Shown here in pieces: positions 22,144 to 32,343 of a DNA stretch of 64,000 bases. The translations under genes and the position numbers were made by a program. A model generated the notes under the pieces. That model ran no database searches, was not told the origin of the DNA, and saw only the letters and a program-made list of their open reading frames with translations. The number at the start of each line of letters is the position of its first letter. Position 1 is the first letter of the stretch. The stretch is from Bimuria novae-zelandiae CBS 107.79 (taxonomy: Eukaryota > Ascomycota > Dothideomycetes > Pleosporales > Didymosphaeriaceae). The stretch spans positions 289,849-353,848 of the forward strand of contig ML976691.1 in assembly GCA_010015655.1 (NCBI GenBank), given 5' to 3'.

Positions 22144-23216
22144 GGCGAAATATGTTTAGTAGACAATGGCCATGTAAATTAGTACCTGTAAATGTCCAGA
22201 AATGTGCTGAAGGAAAGGAAAGCGCGAACGCGGTCGGATGGCGACGAATGAATGACGAAAGGAAAGAGACGAATGGTAAAGACGGTAGACGGTGAGCTAA
22301 GAATTACTTGTATCGAAGGAATGGACGTCGGCAGAGACACGCAGCCAGTCTGTGGAACTGGTGCTGAAGAGATGCAAAAGCGCAGCTGCAGGAAGACACA
22401 AAATCAAGGACAAGGGTGCAGGGATGCCGCATCGGCGATAAAGAGGATTCGTATGTTCACGAGTGGATCGTCAATTGGTACAGAAGCTACAAAGAGCTTG
22501 GGCCGTCGAAGGTGCAAAGACCGATTCATGAGTTCCTGTCCAAAAGCGTAGCGCCGTCAAATGGTTGTATCGGATTAGGATGCGCCTATAGTGCCTCCAG
22601 TAGGGTTTGAAGCTTTCCGAAATTGCACCGAGCCACCATCAAGATAACTTCAGCTGTGCCTCGTTCAACAACAGCAACTTTGTCAGCCAATTCGACGAGC
22701 TTCGCGCAGAATCAGTAGGGAGGAGGACTCGACCGTCGCGGTCAGGGCGCCCACGGTCACGACTGATCATCTTCTCTCAGTCTGTCGCAGTAGGAAACGG
22801 GCGTGCAACCGCGCAGTCGAAGCGAGAACGAGGCGCTACTCTCTCGGAGCAAACTGCATGAAGATTGTGCCTGAATAGTGGAAGTTGAATGAGCGACGCG
22901 TCAAAAAGCATTAACCAGGGGCCAATGGCACCTGCGGCACCCCCATTTGTTTTCTTAGGGCTGCATGATTCGCTGGGAACGGCGCCCATTCTCGCTGGTG
23001 CCGTTCCAGGATGCCGCTTACGCTTCAATGCATAACAGCACGGGAGGCCCTGCATAAAGTCGTCCTCCGTATATAATATGCTGTGGGACCAGTTCGGGAT
23101 GAGGTGATTTTTTTGTATCACAGAAACAAATCGGTCGAAAATTCAAGGGTCTTGATGTGGTGTCATTGATTAGAGGTCAGAAGAAAGCTCAGCTGAGTTG
23201 GCGCTCGGAGCGAGCC
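22144..23216. other. Intergenic, nothing recognised
   Basis: About 1 kb upstream of the 7-TM gene. Short frames on both strands lack ATG starts with plausible composition. No repeat noticed. Confidence 0.4.
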
Positions 23217-23610
23217 ATGATCGACGCGAAGCCGAAGATCCTGCTCTGTGCTCTCGCTTCGAAGCGCCCCATCCCTTTTAGGCTCTACGATCCTAAAAGT
23301 CAAACGTACCGTCTGATCTGAAAACTGATGTTATAATTAACTTAGTAGGTTTCAGAGGTACATCTCCCTTGCTCTATGGGCGGTGTCGGACATCATCGAA
23401 CAAAACGGAAACCTTGGGAAGCCGGTTCCACAGCAGTTAGCAGAGCAAATAGTTCCGTGCCACCACCTTTGCCTCGTTCATTGCGCTTACGAGCATTTCC
23501 GAGTGCTACACGACATGATTGCTGCAGATGGAGCAAAAGGCATACCAGTGATGTACTGGCGCTGGATTTATTTTGCCGGCTGGGACGGTTGGGGAAGCTT
23601 CTCTAGGTAG
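23217..23610 (+). CDS. Hypothetical small two-exon protein
   Basis: Not recognised. ATG 23217 to 23305, a 40-nt GT..AG intron, and 23346-23610 join in phase to 117 aa. The product has a short N-terminus (MIDAKPKILLCALASKRP) and a body rich in Trp, His and Cys, including PCHHLCLVHCAYEHF and YWRWIYFAGWDGWG. The composition looks like a folded small protein rather than a random frame. It converges on GSH2, with 22 bp between the stops. The short intron lowers confidence; transcription is not shown by the sequence alone. Confidence 0.42.
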
Positions 23611-23632
23611 CCTTCGGGCACTTGCGGCACTG

Positions 23633-25321
23633 CTAGTCGACCAAACAACAGCTGTCCACGGCGCCGAATCCTGCAGCTACGCCTCCCTCTTCGCTCTGAT
23701 CTCCTTTGGTTCGAAGAAGATACCCGGCTTCCCAGTTTTCCAAAATCTGGCCAGCGTCCTTGCCCTCAGTCTCATTCCGCCACAGGCACACACCGTAGAC
23801 CCCTAGCTCTCCAATGACACCACCTCGCTGTAGTTCTCCGTTCCGAAGGATGGCGTTTGTCAGCGGAGGCGGCTCTATCATTTCCATCAAGATATATGCC
23901 GGCCAGTGTTTGTGCGGCAGCTTCTCGAGAAACGGCGGGATAGCCTTTCGGTACACGTTATTTCCTCCACCTTCGCGTTGCGGTTTCAGCACGTAGCGAG
24001 ACGCAGAGTTCACGTCTTGCGCCAGCTTCTTGGCCTCTTTCCCAGCTTCACTATCGTCCAGTGGATATATCGGCGCGAAAGTTGCAAGGACTTTGGAAGC
24101 CACGTCGTCATTCGGTAAGAATCGCTTTAGATGGGGGGAATGTGGTGTCGCAAGTACTTGTTGAACCTTCTTACATCCGGCCAAATGCGTCAACACACTT
24201 GGACACTTGATGGCTCTACTCTTCTCTAAGTGAAGCCTTGCGTCCCATTCCTTTGTTTCCGGGTAGTCCTCCGGTGAATATCCAGCTCGGAAATAGATTG
24301 TAGTCACCTCATATGAAGTCGATGGTGAATTTGGAGGGGTGTAAAGCAGCGTTCGGTCCGTGTCCAGCTTGGTGTGCAACAAGGTTTGCTCAAACGGCAA
24401 CCGAAAGGCACGGACACCGTTCTCTTCGAACAATGCATATTCTAGGTGTCTCTGATCGAATACATTCCTTTCTGGGTCTTGTACCACAAACAACACACAT
24501 AGGGCGCGCCCGGTCCTAGAGGATCCGTAGGCTTTGTGTGCCGCGGCAAGACCTTGAGCTAGGGAAGAGGTTGAGTTGCTCTGGCGGAGAGCTTCTGCTT
24601 TGATGGTAGAAATTGCAGAGGCAGGATAGGCGTCGATCGAGAGCAGATAATTGTGTAGCCGCGAGACTTGGGAAGACAGGCCTCCAAAAGATGAGGCAAT
24701 CGTATTAAACTCGACTTGTTTGAGCCCAGAGGACGAAGAAGGGCTAGCTTGGTCTGTGTGAACCATGTAGTCCGAGCGGAAGAGACCAAGTGACAGATCC
24801 TACTGTGAATTAGACCCAGCGTCCCATGTACACTGCCAGTGATAGTACCTGTACATAGCCTTCTTTTTTCACAGCCAGATGTGTCTGCCAGAGCTTTCCC
24901 ACGAAGTCGTCAATATCAATCAACCTTTAAAGACATATCAGTGTCAGATTCAGCAAGATTATTAAGAAAGGAATTGTTACGGCTTGCTAAAGAGGTGGAG
25001 AAATGAGTCAAGTACTTACTCTTCAACGATACCCTTCAGCCAATCCTCGTCTCGTGCTATTGCAGAGTACAGCTCATTGTAGGCTGTCTGTATAGATAAA
25101 CCCTCTTCAAAGCACTTGCGCGGAAAAAGACTTGGGAAGAGTGTAACGGGGGCAGTGGCGGCAAGCACTCCGGCGGGGTCCTGGTTTGGTTGGACGAATG
25201 ACGGAGCTGGTCGTACGGCCAGTCCGTGTGCGATAGACCAGTCTTTCAGGCTAGTCAACAAAAAATCTGCTTCCTCTGGAGACAGCTCCGGTGGATAGCT
25301 GTCGTGTGAGTCTCCCCCCAT
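23633..25321 (-). CDS. GSH2: Glutathione synthetase
   Basis: ATP-dependent ligation of gamma-glutamylcysteine and glycine, the second step of glutathione synthesis, in the cytosol. Exons 25020-25321, 24849-24924 and 23633-24799 give 514 aa (yeast Gsh2 is 491). Recognisable eukaryotic GSS landmarks: LFRSDYM substrate region, QVEFNTIASSFGGLS, YFRAGYSPEDYP, the ATP-binding LKPQREGGGNN loop, and the C-terminal RTKGDQSEEGGVAAGFGAVD block. Start is the MGGDSHDSYPPEL methionine at 25321; the frame is open a little further but without ATG. A Tc1/mariner-type element begins 184 bp upstream of this ATG, so it lies in or next to the promoter. Confidence 0.95.
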
Positions 25322-25634
25322 GGTAGCAAAATATTGTTGTCGTTGCAGGTGAGTAGGTGGGGCCAAGTAAAGTTGAGATAATCCACTCGCGCTAAGCGAT
25401 CACCTCATTGGAAAGTGCCGGAACTCGGAGGACGTCATTGCGAGAGTAGCACTAGCAAACGGGCGTCATGTATGCACTCCGCACTGCATTGTACAGTGTG
25501 ATTTACAAAGGGTAATCTCAATAAAGTCGGCCGTCACGTGCAGCAGGGATTCCTGCAGGGGTAGCAACTTCAAAAGTCGCGCATCTTGATTCCATCTAAA
25601 GTATAAGCAAATACACCCAAATAAGATGTTCTAA

Positions 25635-27248
25635 TTATGCTGTAAAGTTGTTCTGGCCACCTGCGTCCTCGCAGAGCTCTGCAACGCGCATAAAGTAGGT
25701 AGGATGAAGCTTTTCGGCCATATACTGCCTGAGTGTCTCATCACCTTGCNNNNNNNNNNNNNNNNNNNNNNNNNNNNNNNNNNNNNNNNNNNNNNNNNNN
25801 NNNNNNNNNNNNNNNNNNNNNNNNNNNNNNNNNNNNNNNNNNNNNNNNNNNNNNNNNNNNNNNNNNNNNNNNNNNNNNNNNNNNNNNNNNNNNNNNNNNN
25901 NNNNNNNNNNNNNNNNNNNNNNNNNNNNNNNNNNNNNNNNNNNNNNNNNNNNNNNNNNNNNNNNNNNNNNNNNNNNNNNNNNNNNNNNNNNNNNNNNNNN
26001 NNNNNNNNNNNNNNNNNNNNNNNNNNNNNNNNNNNNNNNNNNNNNNNNNNNNNNNNNNNNNNNNNNNNNNNNNNNNNNNNNNNNNNNNNNNNNNNNNNNN
26101 NNNNNNNNNNNNNNNNNNNNNNNNNNNNNNNNNNNNNNNNNNNNNNNNNNNNNNNNNNNNNNNNNNNNNGGAATAGGTGTTTCTTAAGTATGTTCTCTGC
26201 GTACCAGATGCCGTTCATGCCCTTCCCTCCGTTGTATACAAACTCCTCTGTTTTGAAGAACTTTTTAACAGTAAGAGGTTTCTTGATACCTGCGCGGAGA
26301 GCTCTACCCTTCTTACTAGTAGCCTTATTAGTAGCTCGGCGTTAACTGTTATTATAGGCAATATTGCGGTTAATTTCCCGTAGTTGCCGCTCCTTATTAG
26401 TGCCAGCGACAGTCGCGCGAGAGCGTTTGACCTTAAGAGCCTCCTTTGCTATATTATTTGTGTAGGAGACGCGTTGTATAAGGTCCTCGCGGCTCTTATC
26501 GTCGTCCTAAGCCTAAACAACGTAAGGGCGTTGATAGGAGCAAGTAGTATCAGTTAAAGTGGCAGCGTAGATTATAAGACTAAATTTAGGTGGCGTTGCA
26601 GGCAGTGCGTAGACGTTACTGTCTTGTCCAACTGGTCTTGAAATCCTCTGCTTTCCGCCACGTATATTGCTCCCGCTAATAGACTTAGAAGTCTCATTAT
26701 AGCAGACAAATATAATGCGTGGAAAGTGTAGGTTATATTCAGCCTTGAGCCAGGCACAGTACTGTAGTTGCTGGTCCTCGTCGTTGCTACTAAGCGCCGG
26801 TTTTTTGGGTCGTACTCCGCGAGTTATTACGTATGGGTGCTGCTCGTCGCGGTGCTCCCTAGCAATGTTATGGACTGTATTCTCACTAAGTGTGATGCCA
26901 GCTTCTGCGCAGAGGTCTCTGACAGCGTCATGCACCCGGTAGGTGCCATATACGATGATGTCATGCCGTAGTCTTGCGCTCAGCGTAGAGCCATCGCGTA
27001 CCTTTACAGGTCTGCCAGGAGGAGACTGCTTGACTGTAGGTGTTGCAGCTAGCAATTCCTGCAGTGAGTCGCCCTTTGCGGCGCCTTTGACGCGTCGAAA
27101 TGCCTTACCACAGGCGTGGTCAGTTATACCCAAATCAGTGGCGATTTCTGGGAAAGTGAGGTTGTATTTTGTCCTGAGAACGACGATAGCAGCTAGCTGG
27201 GCTTCTGAAAGCAATCGAGAGCTTTTTTTTGGCAGGATTTGAAGCCAT
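25635..27248 (-). pseudogene. Tc1/mariner-type transposase remnant
   Basis: From ATG 27248 the frame is lost at an A8 run (27223-27230); seven A would join it to the long frame at 26513-27214. That frame has an N-terminal helix-turn-helix region (LSEAQLAAIVVLRTKY) and a DDE-type core. Where relatives have an Asp-Glu-Thr at the first catalytic position it reads N-E-T (VCYNETS), a change consistent with G-to-A. It then meets TAG/TAA stops (26510-26512, 26504-26506 and further) before the N gap. Beyond the gap a clean C-terminus can be read (GDETLRQYMAEKLHP, stop at 25635). The multiple C-to-T/G-to-A stops suggest RIP. Confidence 0.8.
25750..26169. other. Assembly gap (420 N)
   Basis: A run of N inside the transposon. 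The true length is unknown; the repetitive element is the likely reason the assembly broke. Confidence 0.99.
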
Positions 27249-27397
27249 ATTGAGTGAGAAACGTGAGGTTGAAGTGTAGGTGTTGACGCTCTACAGAGCT
27301 CTTAGAGGCTCGGAGGCTCGGAGACTCTGTTCCGCTAGTGACGCGCTAGCTTCTTGGCAAGTCACATGACGGCCGACTTTATTGAGATTACCCTTTG

Positions 27398-27883
27398 TAG
27401 TTGTGCACGTAAACAAACGCAATCACTCCATGCGCGTGGGTATGCACGGACCATCTCGTACCTTGTTGGAAAAGCGCAACTTCGCTTTCCTTCCCAAACG
27501 GCCGGCTACAAGCCAGAATCGCGTCTCCGGCTAAGTGCTCCAGGTAGCTCTCACTATTCAGTAGCCTCCAAAGGCCGACTTTCCGCACTGGTCTCTAAGC
27601 ACAGCGACAACGCCCGACAACACCAACAGATAATCTGTGCAAAGAGCTCCGCAGACTTGCAAACGATCTAAAGCAGTCCGCAAAGCGCCAACGCAAACGG
27701 AAGCCAATCATCTTTTTACGTTTCATGACCAGCTCCACATCATCATTCGATAGTACCTGCGCTCTGAAGGCTCACTTTGCCTCGCTCCTGCCGCAAAATT
27801 AATCACCTGGTGTACTCGCCATTCCAAACAGTCTACATAACCTTTCTCCGCTAAACAAATATTCAAGCGGCAAATCAGAGAAG
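27398..27883. promoter_or_regulatory. Upstream region of the C2H2 gene
   Basis: About 490 bp between the transposon and the next start. C-rich with no frame of note. It probably holds the C2H2 promoter. Confidence 0.4.
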
Positions 27884-30019
27884 ATGGCCGACAATAGCTC
27901 CAGCCGGAAACACAAGAAGCGAGCTGTTCTCACGACAGTAGTCGCGGACCCTAAATTCCCACTAACGCCGCTCGTGCCACGTCAAACAGCTACTTCCTCC
28001 ACCGCGGGCCTGTTCGACTATCTCTCACGTTGGCAGGAAACTGTGTCAAACGAGGACAACGTTATTGAGTGGGATAAAGAGGGATGGGACGAAGGCCTCG
28101 AAGAGGATGAGGATGAGGATGACGACGATGATGATTTAGAACAATTACATTCTCCCTCGGCAGATGCAGACGCTACCAATGATCAGTTCGTTTACAACGG
28201 CTTAGATGCTGAAGAGGCGTCAATTCGACAAGCTCGCTGTCAAGCGCGGGATCGACCCAGAAAAGTCGCATTGGAGAAAGTAGTCAAGATCATCAACGGG
28301 AGCATAGAAACATTCGTAGATCAATGGACTCCAGGAAAAGGAAGTGAACTGACAGGCAAAGAGAAGGAACGAGTATTTGACCCCATGTATCTCTGTGAGG
28401 AAGCAGAGGCACGAAGCCGCCGGCAAGAGCTTATCGAAAAATATCGGTTCGAGATTGAATACTTCAAGGACAGGCTGGATCGGTTGTCAGACGAAATTTG
28501 CAACCTCCCAAATTCATCAGAGAAAGACATCCGCCAGCAATGCAAAAATCTGGAAGTCCATGCCCACAACCTCGAAGAAGCCAAGTGGTATCTTTCCGTC
28601 TATGAACTACCTCCACTGGGCAACGATAATCAAGACACTGACCGCGAAGAGCCTGTAAGGCAAGATCCTCAAAGTGAGGTGATCGATTTGGGATCTAGTC
28701 CTGAGTCTTCAAACAACGAAGAGACCAAAATGGATTTGGACGACAAACCATCAATCAAGCCGCTCCTGTGCTCATGGCCAGGGTGCACGAAGCGCTTCGA
28801 GGAGAACTGGAAACTGAAACGGCACATTGTCATACATTCGGACGCTAGGCCTTATATATGCCCTGCGTGCAACTACAGTGCGAAGCGGAAAGATTATTTG
28901 CATTTACATCTTCAAACCACACACGGATGGACCCGCGATGAAGCCCGAAGGTTGGCTCAGGCGGCGGCTGAAACCGCAGCTGTAGTATCGAATCTGTATC
29001 CAAGGGACGATAGAGAACTGATAGTTGACGCTGAGCAGCCGGGTTCCAATGAAATGTCCATGAAATCTCCCGGAGTCGACACTCAGTCAGCCGTTACGGC
29101 ACATGAGCGCCCTTCATGCGGTTATGAGACGAAACGTAAGGAGGGCTTACAACACCATATCGAGCGCGAGCATGAGCGGAACGGAACTGCGACTGGCACG
29201 AATACTGCTGTGGTAAACAAAGTATCAACTGGACATCACAGAAGTGACATCGAGATGGATCTTCATAGCGCTTCGCACGTACCGATAAGCGCATATCCGG
29301 CAAGGGAGCTTGTAATCACCCGGAAGCCCAGTTCTCTTTCTGAGTCGGAAATAATGGTGTCGATTGAGCCAGATGCAGCTCTGTTCTCACCAACTGCTGC
29401 TCCAAGACCGCAGAGACCACAGAAAGCACATGGAAGCCGACCTGAGATAGCCTCTATCTTCACCATCTCAAAGTGGAGCATGGAAGATTTGATCGCCTCT
29501 AAGGACCGGAAGAGAATCATCATGAAAGTGTTTCTCGATATGAATCAACAAGAGCGTGAAATGATTCGATCTAGAATTAAAGCCGTGAGGAAAGCGAATC
29601 TACTTCGGGAAATAAGGGACTGTATCAATATGATCTATCAGAAAGAGGAGAGAATACTGGGCGTGTTGACATCAGATCTACCCAAAATCAAAGCGGTAAC
29701 AAGCTTTTTCCTATGCTGGTGGTTAGCGGGCAATTACATGAACAAGGCACCCACGGACGAGCAGTTGCACGAGCTGGTATCTGAGCTATCCGAGCGTGAC
29801 GATCTGGAGACTTTCTACCATTGGGTACACTTGTTACTACACAAGACCTTTACTGAGGAAGCATTTCGGAACGCGCACGCTCCCTCTGAAGAGGAGGTCA
29901 TTGTTATCTCCGATGATGAGAGACCGCCAGCGCCTTCGTCGCATCGGAAAGTGCAAGCGAAGAGGCCGCGCCCGGCGCAGCGTGTACCACCGCCACAGGA
30001 TGTTATCCTGCTGGATTGA
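27884..30019 (+). CDS. C2H2 zinc-finger protein, nuclear (predicted)
   Basis: Single exon, 711 aa, ATG 27884. Residues 70-90 are almost pure Asp/Glu. A coiled-coil-like region follows (about 165-250). Two C2H2 fingers lie at about 295-345: C-x4-C-x12-H-x3-H in CSWPGCTKRFEENWKLKRH, and C-x2-C-x12-H-x4-H in CPACNYSAKRKDYLHLH. A third finger-like piece at about 411 (CGYETKRKEGLQHH) lacks its first Cys. The C-terminus has a helical domain, then EVIVISDDERP, a basic KRPRPAQR stretch and DVILLD. The hydrophobic-acidic patches, plus SEVIDLGSS, resemble SUMO-interacting motifs. No known named family; a chromatin or transcription role is inference. Confidence 0.78.
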   Translation: MADNSSSRKHKKRAVLTTVVADPKFPLTPLVPRQTATSSTAGLFDYLSRWQETVSNEDNVIEWDKEGWDEGLEEDEDEDDDDDDLEQLHSPSADADATNDQFVYNGLDAEEASIRQARCQARDRPRKVALEKVVKIINGSIETFVDQWTPGKGSELTGKEKERVFDPMYLCEEAEARSRRQELIEKYRFEIEYFKDRLDRLSDEICNLPNSSEKDIRQQCKNLEVHAHNLEEAKWYLSVYELPPLGNDNQDTDREEPVRQDPQSEVIDLGSSPESSNNEETKMDLDDKPSIKPLLCSWPGCTKRFEENWKLKRHIVIHSDARPYICPACNYSAKRKDYLHLHLQTTHGWTRDEARRLAQAAAETAAVVSNLYPRDDRELIVDAEQPGSNEMSMKSPGVDTQSAVTAHERPSCGYETKRKEGLQHHIEREHERNGTATGTNTAVVNKVSTGHHRSDIEMDLHSASHVPISAYPARELVITRKPSSLSESEIMVSIEPDAALFSPTAAPRPQRPQKAHGSRPEIASIFTISKWSMEDLIASKDRKRIIMKVFLDMNQQEREMIRSRIKAVRKANLLREIRDCINMIYQKEERILGVLTSDLPKIKAVTSFFLCWWLAGNYMNKAPTDEQLHELVSELSERDDLETFYHWVHLLLHKTFTEEAFRNAHAPSEEEVIVISDDERPPAPSSHRKVQAKRPRPAQRVPPPQDVILLD

Positions 30020-30413
30020 GCGAGAAGGTGAGGTCGGTTTGGAATTGGACGAGAGGTGAAAGGTCGTTCATGGATCATATGAACCACTATCATGTACATT
30101 AGGTGCGTGAAGTACACAATGCTGGAAAGTCACCGCCGAGTATTTAGAGATTAAAAATCTGTATGTGCGTACAGTGCGTCTAGGATATCGTTACAACTGC
30201 TCTTCGCCATCTACATGCAATAAGTCGTGTCCCCCATCTTGGCTAACACTGTAAATGCGATGAAAAATCATAATCTTCATGCGTACAGCAATGCTTAATG
30301 TCGGGTCTGGGCTCTACGGGGGTTTCGGAACATACTGGCCGTGCTATGCCACACCAGCCTCACGTCTCTCACTCTTGGGACTGCTTGAGCTGAAACTTCC
30401 TCTCCCTCCAGTA
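30020..30413. other. Intergenic, convergent 3' ends
   Basis: A space of 394 bp with nothing recognised. Confidence 0.4.
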
Positions 30414-31425
30414 TCATCCCGCAGCAAACGCCGCCCCTGGGCCAACCACGACTGAAGCGGCCGGAAAACCCACCGCTAAGACCATCCAGTCCTTCCCAAG
30501 CAGCCCAGCCTTACGTAGATCAAAGAACAAAAACGCAACCCACATGAACGAGCTCGCAAAGATGCAAATCTCGTCAAACTGCAGGGCCCGTCGCATATGC
30601 GGTGCGAATTCTTCCTGGACCGCCGCGTCGGGCAGGAACACTGTTGCTAGAGAGTACTTGCAGCTTACGACGGTATATAGCCAGACTGCGGAGGAAATGA
30701 GACTCATGACACCTAGGAGAGCTTGTGGAGATGCTATGCGACCGGCTTTTAGTGGTAATATCCTCAGGAGTTTTGAGAGGTCGAAGTTCGCTATACCGAG
30801 GTACAGCGGCGTCATCTGCCAGACCCACGTCCAGTAATGTCTCGTCAGCAAATCTGGAGCCATGTACGCGGCAAAGACCTCAGACGTGTGCAAAAGGAGC
30901 ATGATCGGGAGCAGCGCAGCGCAGTACTCCGGGACTAACTTTCTCCTCGCAACTGAACGAGCTAGATCCGTAGTAGAGGGCCCAAATGTGAAGTTGAGAA
31001 AGTAGAACAGCGGTGCGACGGACCCGAGTCCTAGAAACTGGCCTGCAAATACGAATACCGTTGGTCTGACCACTCCTTTAGCATTCAGCTTCGCGAGCCT
31101 CTGGGTTCTCATTCCCACAGTGGACACGTGTGCGGCTGACTTACATAAACGCTAGTCTCCACACATTCCCCCTACGACTCGATTCCAAGAGTCACACCGC
31201 ATACACCGGACCCATGTCGTTCAGAAACGAAAACATCTGCCATGAGCTTACGGCGTCGTAGCCTAACAAGGAGGGGGCAAACGACGCCGTCGTGCCGCGC
31301 CAGACGTCGTCGAGGAATTCTACGTGGTGGAAGCGGGGGAGTATGGGAATGGAGCCGTTGCTCCAGGAGATTTTTTAGGACTGGAGGAAGGGTTGTTGGT
31401 GGGATATCATTTTGGCGATGTCCAT
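30414..31425 (-). pseudogene. Polytopic membrane protein, two nonsense codons
   Basis: Exons 31145-31425 and 30414-31065 (79-nt intron, phases agree) make a 310-codon frame from ATG 31425. The product resembles the polytopic integral-membrane proteins often found beside fungal secondary-metabolite genes; function unknown. Landmarks are LLGYDAVSSWQMFSFLND, GLGSVAPLFYFLNFTFGP and HYWTWVWQMTPLYLGIANFD, with about six hydrophobic segments. The frame is interrupted by TAA at 31375-31377 and TGA at 31192-31194. Both can be explained by C-to-T/G-to-A changes (from Gln and Trp codons). Splice sites, length and stop are otherwise intact, so inactivation looks recent. No biosynthetic backbone gene is nearby. 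Confidence 0.68.
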
Positions 31426-32343
31426 TGTATGCTAACAAAGGAGATAAGATGCGGCGCAGCTGAAAGAATGCCTGCGCGGAGGATGCTCCGGTATACTATG
31501 ATTGCTGCTTGGAAGGCTTCATTGTCAGATGCTAAAACCTCTATATGCAGAGTACCTCAACTCTACTCTAGGTGTTTTAAGAAAAGAATATGAAGCTACA
31601 CTTGGCACTTGAAGAAGGAGGATTGGTGTTGTTCGCTCGGCGACCGATGGCAGGTACCAACAACAGTATTCAGATACTAGTGATCTCTTATGGTGTGAGT
31701 TCAGAGCAACGTGTTGCAGATGTCGAGTGTTGTTGCTGTAGTGTGGGGACATTTTCTGATTCGTATAGCGACTCGTACATAGCGTTAGGCGGACGGATCT
31801 GTACAGTCGCTAGCGATTGCGGCTTCACCCCATTACACCGGCTGCAACATGTGCTGCTTAGCCTCACCTTCCGTAAATGGGTTAGCGCTAACTGTGGAAC
31901 GCTAAACAGACAGTTTGACTAGTTAGCTATTAACAAAAAGTGGGCTGGACCCTTGCTGGCACATCGGCCTGAGTTGGTGTTGCTACCTGTAAGGGTGAAG
32001 CCGCAATCGCTAGTGACTGTATGCCGCACAACGTTCTTTGTCTCTCTTGACGTCGGCAAAAGCGGAGATTTCCGGCCTCTTCGGCAATCATGACTGATGT
32101 GTTATATTGCTCTAATTCTAGACTTGGCTGCAGGCCGGCCAAGCGGTGTAGCCATGTGCCCAATCAGATTGAGGCAATTTGAAGCCGACGCCGGCGTCTT
32201 AGCCTGCTACTCCGCAACGGAATGAATTAAATCAGTCTCATACTTATGCCTCTGAACCTCTCCCTCAGCCCTCTCCCACCCTCACCTTACCCCTCCCTTT
32301 TTGATTCCCGGTTCTGCGCTTTTCAGTCGCGCCTCTCGCTACC
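31426..32343. other. Divergent intergenic region carrying a MITE
   Basis: Lies between the membrane-protein pseudogene (minus) and ALA synthase (plus). It contains the 216-bp MITE at 31804-32019. The last 325 bp before ATG 32344 should include the ALA synthase promoter; C/T-rich just before the start. Confidence 0.5.
31804..32019. mobile_element. MITE-like element, TA-flanked
   Basis: Inverted ends of 27 bp (left 31804-31830, right 31993-32019) share CAGTCRCTAGCGATTGCGGC and then TTCACCC, with one R (G/A) difference. TA lies directly outside each end (31802-31803 and 32020-32021). At 216 bp with no coding frame it fits a non-autonomous Tc1/mariner-type MITE. The interior also holds shorter palindromic words such as GTTAGCGCTAAC. 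Its ends do not match the full-length elements in this window. Confidence 0.78.

Larger units (their letters stand above)
25506..27397 (-). mobile_element. Tc1/mariner-type DNA transposon, complete ends, degenerate
   Basis: Terminal inverted repeats of 35 bp (left 25506-25540, right 27363-27397) match at 34 positions; the one difference is a C/T transition. Each end is bordered by TA (25504-25505 and 27398-27399), the target duplication of this superfamily. The element spans 1892 bp in the assembly, but 420 of these are N. The transposase is on the minus strand and is dead in this copy. The element sits between GSH2 and the C2H2 gene, in their shared divergent region. Confidence 0.9.

Noticed and set aside
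22252..23121. Several frames of 60-110 codons between the 7-TM gene and GSH2
   Set aside because: Starts are not ATG or the composition is not protein-like; no intron signals joining them.
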